Of a DNA stretch of 64,000 nucleotides, positions 12,581-24,365 are shown piece by piece. Source of the DNA: Antilocapra americana (lineage: Eukaryota > Chordata > Mammalia > Artiodactyla > Antilocapridae). The stretch lies in assembly GCA_007570785.1 (NCBI GenBank), contig ML662449.1, positions 17,051,601 through 17,115,600 on the forward strand. The letters run 5' to 3'. Positions within the stretch are counted from its first letter, which is position 1. Every line of letters begins with the position of its first letter. The translations under genes and the position numbers were made by a program. The notes under the pieces were generated by a model that saw nothing but the letters and a program-made list of their open reading frames with translations, searched no databases and had not been told where the DNA came from.

Positions 12581-12587
12581 GAAATTT

Positions 12588-14280
12588 AGAGATATCAAGG
12601 GAACATTTCATGCAAAGATGGGCACAAAAAAGGACAGAAATAGTATGGACCTAATAGAAGCAGAAGATATTAAGAAGAGGAGGCAAAAATACACATGAGA
12701 ACTATACAAAAAAAGATCTTCATGACCCAGATAACCACTATGGTGTGATCACTCACCTAGAGCCAGTCATCTTAGAATGTGAAGTCAAGTGAGCCTTAGG
12801 AAGCATAACTACGAACAAAGCTAGTGGAGGTGCTGGAATTCCAGCTGAGCTATTTCAAATCCTGAAAGATGATGCTGTGAAAGTGCTGCACTCAATATGT
12901 CAGCAAATTTGGAAACCTCAGCAGTAGCCACAGGACTGGAAAAGGTCAGTTTTCATTCCAATTCTGAAGAAAGGCAATGCCAAAGAGTGTTCAAATAATC
13001 ACATAATTGCACTCATCTTACACACTAGTAAAGTATTGCTCAAAATTCTCCAAGCCAGGCTTCAGCAATATGTGAACCATGAATTTCTAGGTGTTCAAGC
13101 TGGATTTAGAAAATGCAGAGGAACAAGAGATCAAATTGCCGACATCCGCAGAATCATAGAAACTCCAAGAGAGTTCCAGAAAAGCATCTGCTTTATTGAC
13201 TATGCCAAAGCCTTTGACTCTGTGGATCACAGCAAGCTATGGAAAGTTCTGAAAGAGGAATACCAGACCACCTGCCCTGCCTCCCGAGAAATCTGTATTC
13301 AGGTCAAGAAGCAACAGTTCGAACTGGACATGGAACAACAGACTGTTTCCAAATTGAGAAAGGCATACGTCAAGGCTGTATATTGTCATACTGCTTTTAT
13401 AACTTATATGAAGAGTACATTATGAGAAATGCTGGGCTAGATGATGCACAAGCTGGAATCACGATTGCCAGGAGAAATATCAATAACCTCAGATATGCAG
13501 ATGATAGCACCTTTATGGCAGAAAGTGAAGAAGATTAAAGAACCACTTGATGAGAGTGAAAAGGAGAGTGAAAAAGTTGGCTTAAAACTCCATATTCAGA
13601 AAATGAAGATCATGGCATCTGGTCCCATCATTTCATGGAAAATAGATTGGGAAACAATGGAAACAGTGAGAGACTTTATTTTGGGGGAAGCTCCAAAATC
13701 ACTGCAGATGGTGACTATAGCCATGAAATTAAAAGACGTTTGCTCCTTGGAAGAAAAGTTACGACTGATCTAGATAGCATGTTAAAAAGCAGAGACATTA
13801 CTTTGCCAACAAAGGTCTATGTAGTCAAAGCTATGGTTTTTCAAGTAGTCATGTATGGATGTGACAGCTGGACAGTGAAGAAAGCTGAGAGCCTAAGAAT
13901 TGATGCTTTTGAACTGTGGTGTTGCAGAAGACTCTTGAGAGTCCCTTAGACTGCAAGGAGATCCAGCCAGTCCATCCTAAAGGAAATCAGTCCTCAATAT
14001 TCATTGGAAGAATTGATGCTGAAGCTAAAACCCCGATACTTTGGCCACCTGATGCAAAGAGCTGACTCATTGGGAAAGATCCTGATGCTGGGAAAGATTG
14101 AGGGCAGGAAGAGAAGGGGACGGCAGAGGATGAGATGGTTGGATGGCATCACAGACTCCATGGACTTGAGTTTGAGCAAGCTCCAGGAGTTGGTGATGGA
14201 CAGTGAAGCCTGGCATGCTGCAGTCCATGGGGTCACAAACAGTTGGAAATGACTGAGAGACTGAACTGAACTGAACTGAG
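12588..14280 (+). mobile_element. BovB LINE, 5'-truncated (about 1.7 kb)
   Basis: Sense BovB from the linker before RT ('gatatcaagggaacatttca') to the 3' terminus with its tandem ACTGA pentamers ('ctgaactgaactgaactgag', ending about 14280). RT and the C-terminal region are covered by four or five overlapping frames in different phases (13036-13949 and 14004-14252), so several frameshifts have accumulated. The right boundary is the pentamer tail. It lies head to head with the minus-strand copy at 10107-11685. Confidence 0.95.
13036..13538 (+). pseudogene. BovB reverse transcriptase fragment, frameshifted
   Basis: Broken RT domain inside the BovB copy. The first frame (13036-13425) has the conserved fingers/palm segment with AGFRKCRGTRDQIAD and the first catalytic region FIDYAKAFDSVDH. 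The overlapping frame at 13239-13538 carries GIRQGCILSYC and the catalytic box LRYADD, then stops at codon 99. Joining them needs a phase change between about 13260 and 13370. The endonuclease domain is absent because the element is 5'-truncated. Non-functional. Confidence 0.88.
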
Positions 14281-15790
14281 AACTCTCAGTTAGGTGGTTA
14301 CAGCTTGGTTCTTTCATTCAATTGCGCATAAAATATGGCTACAGCTAGGATGATGGGCTCCTCGCACAGCAGAGCATGGCCAGGCACCACTTTCTCCTCA
14401 CGCAGGCTGAGTCTCCACAAGTAATTCTTCAGTGTAGTCTCTTAAATTTGGCTAATTTGGGCTTGATTGCCTCACAACATGTCAGCATAACAATACAAAC
14501 TGCTTACATGGTAGTAAAACTTTCAAGAATGAGTATTCAATAAAAAAAGAAACTGCATTACCTTTCTGTAGTTCTCTAAACCATCAAAAAAGTTGTTCAT
14601 TTTCAAAGGGAGGGGCTATAAATCTCTTTCTGATGGGAGGAGCATAAAAGAATTTGTGGACATGTTTTAAAAGTGCCAGAGGATAAGTGTAACTTGCAAA
14701 GAGCAGGTGGTGAACCCCAGGTCTTCAATAATACAAGGCCTTTTCCAGTCAAGCACTTTTCCATTTCAATGTGATCAAGTAAGGTCAAAAGATAAAGTGA
14801 AAACTCTAAATGAAAACATCACTTAATAATAAGTCCAATTAGATCATTTTTCTTATTAAGTTAAAAAAATTTTGCCAACAATACTGTCAAATGTAGAACT
14901 AACACAGCATTGCATAATCAAATTCTGCCTTTGTTACCCGAAATAATATCTTACAAATTCAGTAACGTTTGCTCTGAATTACAGAGCAATTTATTAAAAC
15001 TTTTAACATAGAAAGTCTCAAAATACATGCTTCTACTGTTCTTGTCATTGTCTCATCCCTATTCTTTCCAGTTGTGCATTTGATTTCCTACTTCTTTTCA
15101 GTCCCCAAAAGACTCAGCATTGAAATTATTCCTTTGTATTCTCTGCCTTTATGATTAATGGCAGTTTAAGTTGGTACACATCCACAATAAGTAATAGAAT
15201 TTAATTTCATTATAAATTTTTAAATTGAAGAGGTGAAATAACAGAAGGCCCCTTTTGTGGGAGAGTATATCAAGGAAATGAATGATTTCTCCATAGTAAA
15301 AAGTAACTCAATATTGAATATTTGTCATGTCTTGTCAGAGGTGGGCATGTGAGGCATTCAGGCATAATTTACAAATTTGTTGATTCCTACCCATTGTGCA
15401 CTGACTATTCCCGTAGTCTCTTTCAGCCTGATAGAACAACAACTTCAGCCTGGCCTCTGTTATGCCCTTACTTGAATTCCATGCATATAATTATCTGCAG
15501 TGCAGATTTCTTTTGAGACTCTTAATTTCTTTTATAAAGAAATCACAACAGTCATTATTTTTTTGTTATAAACTTTATGGTTTCTTATTTTCAAGTTGTT
15601 ATGCCTCATTATATTTTAATGCTTGACTGTTTATTCTTGAGAATTGGGTTGCTAGTTAGTGAGGTATCATTCATTTTATATGAAATACAGAAATCTTATT
15701 AATCTAATGAAGCATAATTAAGAGAATATGGATTATGAGGAAAATACAATGCATGACTGTTTACACAACTTTTTTCAATTATGCAAAATA
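14281..15790. other. 1.5 kb without recognised repeat or gene
   Basis: Single-copy-looking sequence with small frames on both strands (for example minus 14603-14788, plus 15322-15516), none with a recognisable domain. It has slightly higher GC at 14350-14420 ('ctcctcgcacagcagagc') than its surroundings. Confidence 0.55.
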
Positions 15791-15792
15791 TG

Positions 15793-15988
15793 CATGAAAG
15801 TGAAAGTCACTCAGTTGTGTCTGACTCTTTGTGACCCCATGGACTATACAGTCCATGAAATTCTCCAGGCCAGAATACTGGAGTGGGTAGCCTTTCCCTT
15901 CTCCTGGGGATTTTCCCAGCCCAGGGATCAAACCCAGGTCTCTCACATTGCAGGCAGATTCTTTACCAGCTGAGCCACAAGGGGAATG
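15793..15988 (-). mobile_element. Bov-tA SINE
   Basis: Antisense order: BovB-like tail ('gaaagtcactcagttgtgtc'), body ('ccagaatactggagtgggta'), and tRNA-like head ('ttctttaccagctgagccac'), ending at the 'aagggga' edge. Near full length for a monomeric Bov-tA. The plus and minus ORFs across it are not genes. Confidence 0.93.
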
Positions 15989-16908
15989 TACAAGTGCATG
16001 TAAATAGTAAACATGAAATGCAAATCTGAGAGCAGTTTTCAGGAACACATTAATTAGCATGATGGACACCAGGAGCGCTACTCACATTTTACAGGTAGAG
16101 ACACAATTGCACAGATGACAAATTGAATTTTTCATGCTATCATAGCACAGTTTTAGGAATAAGGAAAACTTACAATGAATATTTAATTTTAGTAATAACT
16201 GACCCACGGGAACATGACCCTATTTTAAAGATGGAAAACTGAGGATGAAAAATCCAGTTTATGATTAATGTCAGCATTTGCTGAGGTACTGGGTAAGATC
16301 GTAGAGAAAGGCATATCTGCATAATTCAGTTAACTTTTCTACCCCATGAGATTCTTCCTGAGAGTGGAAAAAAGGAGAGGGGAGAAGCTGTACACATGAG
16401 AATAAACAGAAAAGATGGAGGTAGTCTGGACACAAGAGGCAATAAAGAGGTGTACTTTAAAATACAGAGATTTATGAACAACTGCACTTTACTTTTAGGC
16501 GAGTAAGGAGTCCTGAAATCAGAACACTAGGTGGAATTATGAGTAATTGCACCCTTCCCTGCTCAACCATAATACTTTGAAAGAGAGAGACTAAAGGATC
16601 ACAGCATTATTGAATAAAGATTTTCTAGACACACTCATGATTCTCCCCAAAATAACTAACTAGTCAAGGGTAAAATTGGAGAATAGTTGTCATATAAGAC
16701 CTCTAGTCTTTTGTTCATTTTGCTTCATCACTCTAGTTGCTGCACTGGAGACATTGCAACATCACATCCACAGGAAATAGGAAGTGACAGAACAAGTAGA
16801 TGGATCACAGAAGATGAAGGATTCTGTACATGCACACACCCATACACACATGCAAAGATCCAGTTTTTTCATTAAATTTTTCAGTCTAGTTGGCTATTGT
16901 ACATTCCA
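15989..16908. other. Interval with possible MIR remnants, no gene
   Basis: Two short stretches (16085-16165, 'cattttacaggtagagacac'; 16205-16260, 'tattttaaagatggaaaac') resemble the antisense core of MIR but are too diverged to be sure. Nothing else recognised. Confidence 0.35.
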
Positions 16909-17467
16909 TACAAATTATTACACTCAATTGCCCTCATTTCACATGCTAGCAAAATAATGCTGAAAATTCTCCAAACTAGGCTTCAACAATATGTGAATTG
17001 AGAACTTTCAGATGTTAGGTGGATTTAGAACAGGCAGAGGGACCTGAGATCAAGTTGAATCATAGAAAAAAACAAGAGAATTCCAGAAAAACATCTACTT
17101 CTGCTTCATTGACTATATTAAAGGCTTTGACTGTGTAGATCACAACAAACTGTGGAAAATTCTTTGAGAGATTAGAATATCAGACCATCTGACCTGCTCC
17201 TGAGGAACCTGTTTGCAGGTCAAGAAGCAACAGTAATAACTGGACCTAGAACAATGGACTGGTTTCAAATTGGGAAAGGCATATGTCAAGGTTCTATATT
17301 GTCACTCTGCTTATTTATCTTATATGCAGAGTGCATCATGAGGAATTTTGGGCTGGATGAAGCACAAGCAGGAATCAAAGATTGCCAGGGGAACTATCAA
17401 GAACTTCAGATGTACAGATGACACCACCCTTATGGCAGAAAGCAAAGAGGAACTAAAGAGCCTCTTT

Positions 17468-18875
17468 TTAAAAAAAATTATTTATTTTTTAATTGAAGGA
17501 TAATTGCTTTATAAAATTTGATTGTTTTCTGTCAAGCCTCAACATAAATCAGTCATAGGTATACATATATTCCCTCCTTTTTGAACCTCCCTTCTATCTC
17601 CCTCCCCATCCCATCCCTCTAGGTTGATACAGAGCCCTTGTTTGAGTTTCTTGAGCCATACAGAACATTCCCATTGGTTATCTATTTTACATATGGTAAT
17701 GTAAGTTTCCATGTTACTCTTTTCACACATCTCACCCTCTGTTCCCCTCTCCCAATGACCATAAGTCTATTCTCTAAGTCTGTTTCTTTATTGCTGCCCT
17801 GTAAATAAATGCTTCAGTACCATTTTTCTAGATTCCGTATATATGCATTAGAATACAATATTTATCTTTCTCTTTCTGTATTAACTTCACCCTGTATAAT
17901 AGGCTCTAGGTTCATCCATCTCATTAGAACTGACTAAAATGTGTTCCTTTTATGGCTGAGTAATATTCCATTGTGTACATGTACTGCAACTTCTTTATCC
18001 ATTCATCTGTCGATGGTCATCTAGGTTACTTCCATGTTCTAGCTATTGTAAACAGTGCTGCAATGAACAATGGGGATACATATGTCTTTTTCAATTTTGG
18101 TTTCCTCAGGGTATATGCTTAGGAGTGGGGTTGCTGGGTCATATGGTGGTTTAGTTTCTTAAGAAATCTCAATACTGCCTTCCATAGTGGCTGTATTAAC
18201 TTACATTTCCACCAACAATGCAAGAGAATTTCCTTTTCTCCACACCCTCTCCAGCATTTATTGTTTGTAGACTTTTTGATGATGACCATTCTTACTATGT
18301 GAGGAGATATCATATTGTAGTTTTGATTTACATTTCTCTGATAATAAAAACTCAGTGGACATGAGTTTGAGTAAACTTTGGGAGTTGATGATGGACAGGG
18401 AGGCCTGGTGTGCTACAGTCTGTGGGGTTGCAAAGAGTCAGACATGACTGAGTGACTGAACTGAACTGAACTGAATAGTGAGCAATGCTGAGCATCTTTC
18501 CATGTTTGTTACCCATCTGTATGTCTTCTTTGGAGAAATGTCTCTTTAGGTCTTTTTCCCACTTTTTGATTGGGCTGTTTGTTTTTCTGGTATGAGCTGG
18601 TTGTGTATTTTGAAAAGTAATTCTTTGTCAGTTGTTTCATTTGCTATTATTTTCTCCCATTCTGAGGGTTGTCTTTCCACCTTGCTTACAGATTCCTTTG
18701 CTGTGCAAAAGCTTTTAAGTTTAATGAGATCCCATTTGTTTACTTTTGTTTTTATTTCCATTACTTTATGAGGTGTGTCATAGAGGATCTTGCTTTGATT
18801 TATGTCATCGAGTGTTCAGCCTATATTTTCCTCTAAGAGTTTTATAGTTTTATAGCTCTTATAGCTCTTTATAGG
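17468..18875 (-). mobile_element. L1 insertion within BovB, exact 15-bp target-site duplication
   Basis: Antisense 5'-truncated L1: A-tail side at the left (17468-17495), 3' UTR, ORF2 C-terminus (antisense of a cysteine-rich [16 protein letters not shown] segment at 18119-18313) and upstream ORF2 to about 18850. The 15-bp sequence 'ctaaagagcctcttt' occurs at 17453-17467 and again at 18876-18890, which defines the insertion exactly. A Bov-A-type SINE sits inside at 18346-18475. The 5' junction (18845-18875) carries a short tandem 'ctcttatag' duplication not expected in L1. Confidence 0.93.
18346..18475 (+). mobile_element. Bov-A / BovB-tail SINE inside L1
   Basis: 'actcagtggacatgagtttg' through 'gagtcagacatgactgagtg', ending in tandem ACTGA units at 18475. 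It lacks the tRNA head, so it is either a tail-only Bov-A copy or a very short BovB. It interrupts antisense L1 ORF2 between 'tttctctgataat' and 'gagcaatgctgagcatc'. Third layer of the nest (SINE in L1 in BovB). Confidence 0.88.
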
Positions 18876-19732
18876 CTAAAGAGCCTCTTTAATAAGGTGA
18901 AAGAAGAGAGTTAAAAAGCTGGCTTAAAACTCAACTTTCAAAGAATTAAGATCATGGCATCCAGTTCCATTACTCCATTGCAAATAGATGGGGAAACAAT
19001 GGAAACAGTGACAGACTTTATTTTCTTGGGCTCCAAAATCACTGCTGACTGTGACTGCAGCCATGAAATTAAAAGACACTGGCTTGTTGGAAGAAAAGTT
19101 CTGATGAATCTAGACAGTGTGTTAAAAAACAGAGTATCACTTTGCCAACAAAGGTCTGCCTAGTTAAATCTATGGTTTTTCCGGTAGTCATGTATGGATG
19201 TGAGAGTTGGACCATAAAGAAGACTGAGCACCGAAGAATTGATATTTTTGAACTGTCGTATTGGAGAAGACTCTTGAGAATCCCTTGGAATGCAAGGAGA
19301 TCCAGCCAGTCCATCCTAAGGGAAATCAGTCCTGAATTTTTATTGGAAAGACTGATGCTGAAGCTGAAACTCCAATACTTTGGCCACCTGATGTGAAGAA
19401 CTGACTCACTGAAAAAGACCCTGTTGCTTGGAAAGATTGAACGTAAAAGGAGAAGGAGACAGAGTACGAAATGATTGGATGGCATCACCGACTCAATGGA
19501 CATGAGTTTGAGCAAGTTTCGGGAGTTGGTGTTGCACAAGGAAGCTTGGTATGCTGAAGTCCCTGGGGTTGCAAAGAGTTGGTCATAACTGAACAACTGA
19601 AGAGCAACATACCGATTATATTTTGCATTTTCTAAACAGAAATACTTTGGCTGGATTTACACATCCATTAAGTAAACCATCTTTCTATGCAGGGTCTCAG
19701 TTTTATTTGCCTTTGGATCAATGATTTCTAGA

Positions 19733-19953
19733 ATGTGTGTGTGCACATGCAATAAGTTGTGTATGACTCTTTGTGTCCCCATGGACTGTAGTCTGCCAGG
19801 CTCCTCTGTCCATGGGATTCTGCAAGCAAGAATACTGAAGCAAGTTGCCATTTCCTTCTCCAAGGGATCTTCCTGACCCAGGGATAAAACCCGCATCTCG
19901 CATCTCCTGCATTGGCAGGCAGGTTCTTTTCTAGCTGAGCCACTGGAGAAAAC
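19733..19953 (-). mobile_element. Bov-tA SINE
   Basis: Antisense full-length monomer: 'gtgtatgactctttgtgtcc' tail, 'gccatttccttctccaagg' body, and 'ttcttttctagctgagccac' tRNA-like head. Three overlapping minus-strand frames across it are artefacts. Confidence 0.92.
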
Positions 19954-19973
19954 CCAATATTTAGAATAGATAC

Positions 19974-20180
19974 TAATCCTGATGCTAGGAAAGACTGAAG
20001 GCAGGAGGAGAAGGGGACGACAGAGGATGAGATGGTTGGATGGTATCATCAACTCAATGGAGATGAATTGAGTAAACTCCAGGAGTTGGTGATGGACAAG
20101 GAAGTGCTGGCATGCTGTGGCTTATGGGGTCGCAAAAAGTAGGACACGACTGAGCAACTGAACTGAACTGAACTGAACTG
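19974..20180 (+). mobile_element. BovB 3' terminal fragment
   Basis: Sense 3' end of BovB ('cctgatgctaggaaagac', 'gaggatgagatggttggatg') terminating in four ACTGA pentamers at 20160-20180. Only about 0.2 kb long, typical of very short RTE insertions. Confidence 0.92.
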
Positions 20181-20464
20181 GCACATAGTATATGTTCAAG
20201 ATGCAATAGCTATAGTGCAGAATGCCACATATTCTAGTATTCATACTTAGACATGGAATTTCACTAAGTGTATAATAATTTACAAAAATAAATTGTCACT
20301 GAATGAAGTACCTGGAACATATGTCTGGGCAAGTTTTAGTGTCAGCGACACTTACCATCACTCTGCTTCTCTTCTTGTAGTTTTGTTAAGTGCATCATAG
20401 TGGCTTAGCCACCCTGGATGAAACAGATTCAGGTACTCTTCAGTCCAATTCTGTAAAGAAGCAT
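20181..20464. other. Short single-copy-looking interval
   Basis: No gene or repeat recognised. Confidence 0.5.
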
Positions 20465-20800
20465 GTCCCACTAATTATCTATTACTGTGAGATAAATTCC
20501 CTAAGAATTAATTATCTCAGCTTAAAACAAGAAACTTGATTTTCTCACACATTGTCTGAGAGTCAAGTATCAAAGAGTGATCTGGCTGGGTAATTCTAAC
20601 TCAGAATCTCTTCTGTTTGGCCAAGGATAATGTAATCTGAAGTTTGACAAGGGCTGGAGAATTTTCTTGCAAGATAGTAATCCACATGGCTATTAGGTTG
20701 AGGCCTCAGTACCTTGCTCAGTATTTTCCATTGGATACTTGTTTCTGTGCTATTCCATAGGCCTATTCGAGTGCCCTCCTGACCTGGCAGCTGGCATCCA
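20465..20800 (+). mobile_element. Ancient mammalian interspersed repeat, family uncertain
   Basis: 'ttatctattactgtgagata', 'ggctggagaattttcttgc', 'ccacatggctattaggttg' and 'tcctgacctggcagctggca' occur in the order of a well-known old mammalian repeat, the same family as the fragment at 12486. I recall the consensus but not the name, so I leave the family open. Confidence 0.6.
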
Positions 20801-22489
20801 AGAAAGATAGTGAGGAGAAAGACATAGTGCCATTTATGTCTTAAACTTGAACATCACACATTTTCTCTTCTGCATTCTAAGAGAGAGAATCGTTAAACAT
20901 AGTCTACATTTAAGGGGAGGGGAATTATGAAGAGTGCTTAAAAAGGAGAGTATCAAAGAATCTGTGGATGTATTTTTAAATAACCAAACTAGGAATACAA
21001 AGTTTTAAATGTGATTCACATTGTATTATACGTGAATGTGTATATACTTGTACATTATATTAAGGACTTTTAAGAAGATAGCATTTTTATGAGAGGTATT
21101 TGGAAATCTAATGCAACTGTGATGCTCCAAACCAGAAAGAATGCCAAGCATACTAAAAAAGAAAATATTGGCACAGAGGAGAAGAATGTGGAGAGGCTTA
21201 GCAATAAGGCAAGGAAAAGGGAGGAGTGAATATTAATGAGTATAATAATATATGCACATGTAATTGCACACCTTAGCATAACTTCCTGGACTCCTATCCT
21301 GATTTTTGGTAACTGGATTTCAATGAAAGTTAGTGGCCATTCCATATACATCATTATTCTCCAATTTACCTCCCAGCAGAAGGAAGTGACAAAATAAAAA
21401 GACAAAATAGTTTTTCCATGATTACCAAGTACTTACTGCATGTCCCTTTGTCCTTGCACCACTGTTTCACAGATTGATTGCATGTGTCAGCATAACACTT
21501 ATCACCCACATCTGTTGTGAACTGTAAGTCTGCCAACAACTATTATAAATACAAGAGACAATCTACCTGTAAAATATTTAAAATACACATGGTTAGTTTG
21601 ATGAACCTTAAGTTTGAAATTGCTCTATAAGACCCTCAACAAAAATGAATGCAATGTGTAGAATTACCTGAATACACTGATGCTTTTAAATGTTTTGTTT
21701 TTAGTAAATGGCTATAGGAGACTGGACAATCAGTGTCAACAAGTTAAAAGTGTGATTTTATGAGTCTATGAAAACACAAGCAGAATAATGTCAATCTTGG
21801 CAAATATGCACATTTTTTGATAGTTGTGAATATCCTCCCAGTGTTCCCTGACAGAATTTGGGGAGTGAAATGTTTTCATCATTTTCACTTCACTGCTAAA
21901 ACTTTGTTATTTACCACAGGGGTCCAGACTATTGCAGAGTTTTATTCCATAATTAGGGAGGCATGAAGCAGAACAAAAAGCAGTCTCATCTTCACTATAT
22001 TGAATGTTTCCTATGAGGGAAGTTCGCAAAATTAAGGGTCCCACTCTTTATCAACTATTAAAAGGAATAATCCTTCTCAGCACATTTTGAGGAAATGAGA
22101 ATGCATTGCCAAAATTTAAGTCTACTGTAAAATACTGCATAATCTTATTTCTTTTTAAGGGAAATTATGGAAATCTAAGTGAGATTAATTTTACTATATT
22201 TTCTTCCTAGCTCCATGATTGTTCATGACTGATATGGGCATATGGGACTCTTGCATTTGCTGCAGTCTTGTGTATTTGGTTATGTTGCAAAGTCGGTACC
22301 AGCCTACTACTTAAAATGAGTAGGTAGAAGAATATAGTATGATGACCTACAGGTTGGAATTTGAGGCTGCAATAATTTCTCACAGGAGACTTAAAAACTT
22401 TGAATCCAGTGCAATACCGGGAGTATATCTCAAGTTGGAGGAGATACAAGGTTGTGATCTAATTAATTTTTATTTGAGGTGATGCCACA
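20801..22489. other. 1.7 kb repeat-poor interval
   Basis: AT-rich DNA without recognisable repeats, RNA genes or domains. The minus-strand 111-codon frame at 21070-21405 is hydrophobic but starts and ends arbitrarily and has no recognisable signature. The 80-codon minus frame at 22207-22449 is similar. Confidence 0.5.
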
Positions 22490-22690
22490 GTTTGGGCTGG
22501 TTTTTACCATGTAGTAGTGAGGTTATATGACTTTGAAAAGATAATTAACCTCACTGGACTGCAAGTCTTCATCTGTAAATTACTTACTTCATGTTGATGT
22601 GAGAATTAAATACAACAGTGCTTATCTTGCTCCTTGATGTCTAGTAAGCACACAGTAAATAGAGTATAGTATAATTATTGTTCATTATTT
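22490..22690 (+). mobile_element. MIR SINE, ancient
   Basis: MIR core and tail order: 'taattaacctcactggactg', 'cttcatctgtaaattactta', 'tgatgtgagaattaaataca', 'tagtaagcacacagtaaata'. One of the clearest ancient SINEs in the window. Confidence 0.8.
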
Positions 22691-22875
22691 TATTTTATTC
22701 AAAAATGCTGAGGATTAAGGATCCAAAGAGGAATGAAGTGGCTAAACAATGACATTTAATCATATGGTCAACCTTAATAGCTTTGAGTGATCTTAGATGT
22801 AATTTATTGTCATTCACCCTTTAAATCACTAGGGAGATTGCCAGAACTTCAATACATTTGCATACATTATAAATG

Positions 22876-23125
22876 CAGTGTTACTCAAATGTTGGCCCAC
22901 AGATTGGTGCAATCCAAAAAACTGTTTGTTACTCGTACACAATGAAGTAACTCTAGAAATTGAGAATAATTTTTAGAAATGTATATCGCGAACTGACCTT
23001 GCATGTCATTCAAGCATGTGATTAGTGGACTTGTTGAACAAAGTATTTTGTAAAAGTATCAATCTATGATGGGTTGGAAAGTAAATAAAACTTATCTCTT
23101 ACCACAAAAATTTGAGAAGTACTGT
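22876..23125. mobile_element. Possible non-autonomous hAT-like DNA transposon
   Basis: A 250-bp segment bounded by inverted ends: 'cagtgttactcaaatg' at 22876 and 'tttgagaagtactg' at 23111-23124 (11 of 14 bases pair when inverted). CAGTG-type ends with internal CTCAAA are typical of mammalian hAT-Charlie elements. No clear 8-bp target duplication is visible, so the call is tentative. Confidence 0.45.
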
Positions 23126-24084
23126 TTCAGAGTAGATTCAGGTTATTGCCAAGGCTTTTTTTTTTTCTCCAGATAAACCTGAAATCTGGCCAACTCTCTG
23201 TAAAGGGTTCAGAAAAAAGTACCTAAGTAGAATCTCAAATCTTGTTTAATCTCATTTTCTCAAAAATTTGAAAAAGGTAGCATTAAGGCCACTATTATAA
23301 GAATCCAATATGTCAAAGACTAATCACAGATATCAGTAATCTAAGAAGCAAGCAAGAGACAAATGCCTAGTTATTGAGTTCAGATTTTCATCACTCTGTG
23401 GGACAGGAATCCATCAGTAAATGAAGTCTGATGACAGCACAGAAGCCTCTAAGTCAGAGACTACTTGTTCCCTACCATTTCCAAGATCTAGTATTAAAGA
23501 GTCAAAAGTCCTGAATCTGCAGATGCAGAGGAATAGAAACATTTGATTCAATTAAGGTGGAGAATTTAATTGGAAAGGATCTAGGAAATTCCTGAAAATT
23601 TGCTGTCTGGGCTGATGGATGCTAAAGTGCTGGGAGTCTAAAGCATTTACTACCACCATGCTGCTAAGCTGATGGGTGTTTTCAGCAAAACTGTGCATTC
23701 CACCTTAGCAAGTAAAAAAATCAATTTTCTCTAGTGTCTCCAAATCACGCATTTCCTTAGTTCTTATTGCTCTTTTGAGAGAGACTTCAATGGTCAATAC
23801 ACATTGTTCTTTCCAAGCATTAAATCAAAATTCTTTCTATGTTATGTTTAAAGTGATGATTTGAATGTTTTAGTAAGGAAAGTAGATATGAAAATTATGA
23901 ATTAGGCAATATAAATGGATTAAAACCATGAGTCATCGAGTCCTTATTTAGAGGATCCAGATGGAGGTCATTCAATGTCTTTCCTGAAATGAAATTCTCA
24001 GGAGGAAAATCTCCATTCTTACTTTACCTTAACAAGTCTAATTCCCTATTTCCCATTTTTTGAAAGAAATATCTGCTTGGACTT
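23126..24084. other. AT-rich interval, no gene recognised
   Basis: Contains a T-run at 23158-23167. No recognisable repeat or coding frame. Confidence 0.5.
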
Positions 24085-24365
24085 CTCATCAGCACTTCAA
24101 AGTCATCTACACATTTAAAACTAAACTTGCCTTTTGTACCTACATTCTTGCCCTCTTGAATTTCTTATTTGTAAAGGTGACATCACTATCCTAAAGACAT
24201 TAGGGTTGGCAGCCTCTGAGCCATCCATTTTCCTTTTTCATCTCATGTCTCATCAGTCATTAAATCTGTCCAACCTTTCTTGGATATATAACTCTGTCCA
24301 ATCTCTTATTCTCGCATCTGTTACAAAACGCTAGTTTAAATTCCTAATTCTCTGGACTATTGTCT
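24085..24365 (+). mobile_element. L2 LINE fragment (ORF2 C-terminal region)
   Basis: 'gtcatctacacatttaaaac', 'tctcatcagtcattaaatct' and 'ctaattctctggactattgt' follow the order of the L2 sense consensus upstream of its 3' end. Strongly diverged, with no usable frame. Confidence 0.6.

Larger units (their letters stand above)
16909..19600 (+). mobile_element. BovB LINE split by an L1 insertion
   Basis: Sense BovB in two parts, 16909-17467 and 18876-19600, interrupted by an antisense L1. The halves are contiguous in BovB: the left ends in 'aaagaggaactaaagagcc' just after the RT catalytic box and the right resumes with 'aaagagcctctttaataagg'. Frames are disrupted by many indels. The last part still encodes recognisable C-terminal sequence (18954-19396). 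The 3' end near 19600 has only a decayed version of the ACTGA tail. Confidence 0.92.

Noticed and set aside
20150..20180. Short tandem ACTGA units that could suggest a direct-repeat array
   Set aside because: These are the normal 3' pentamer tails of BovB elements (also at 14260-14280, 18460-18475 and 47050-47066); there are no spacers as in CRISPR.
21070..21405. 111-codon hydrophobic minus frame
   Set aside because: No family match from memory, and random hydrophobic frames of this size are expected in 64 kb of AT-rich DNA.
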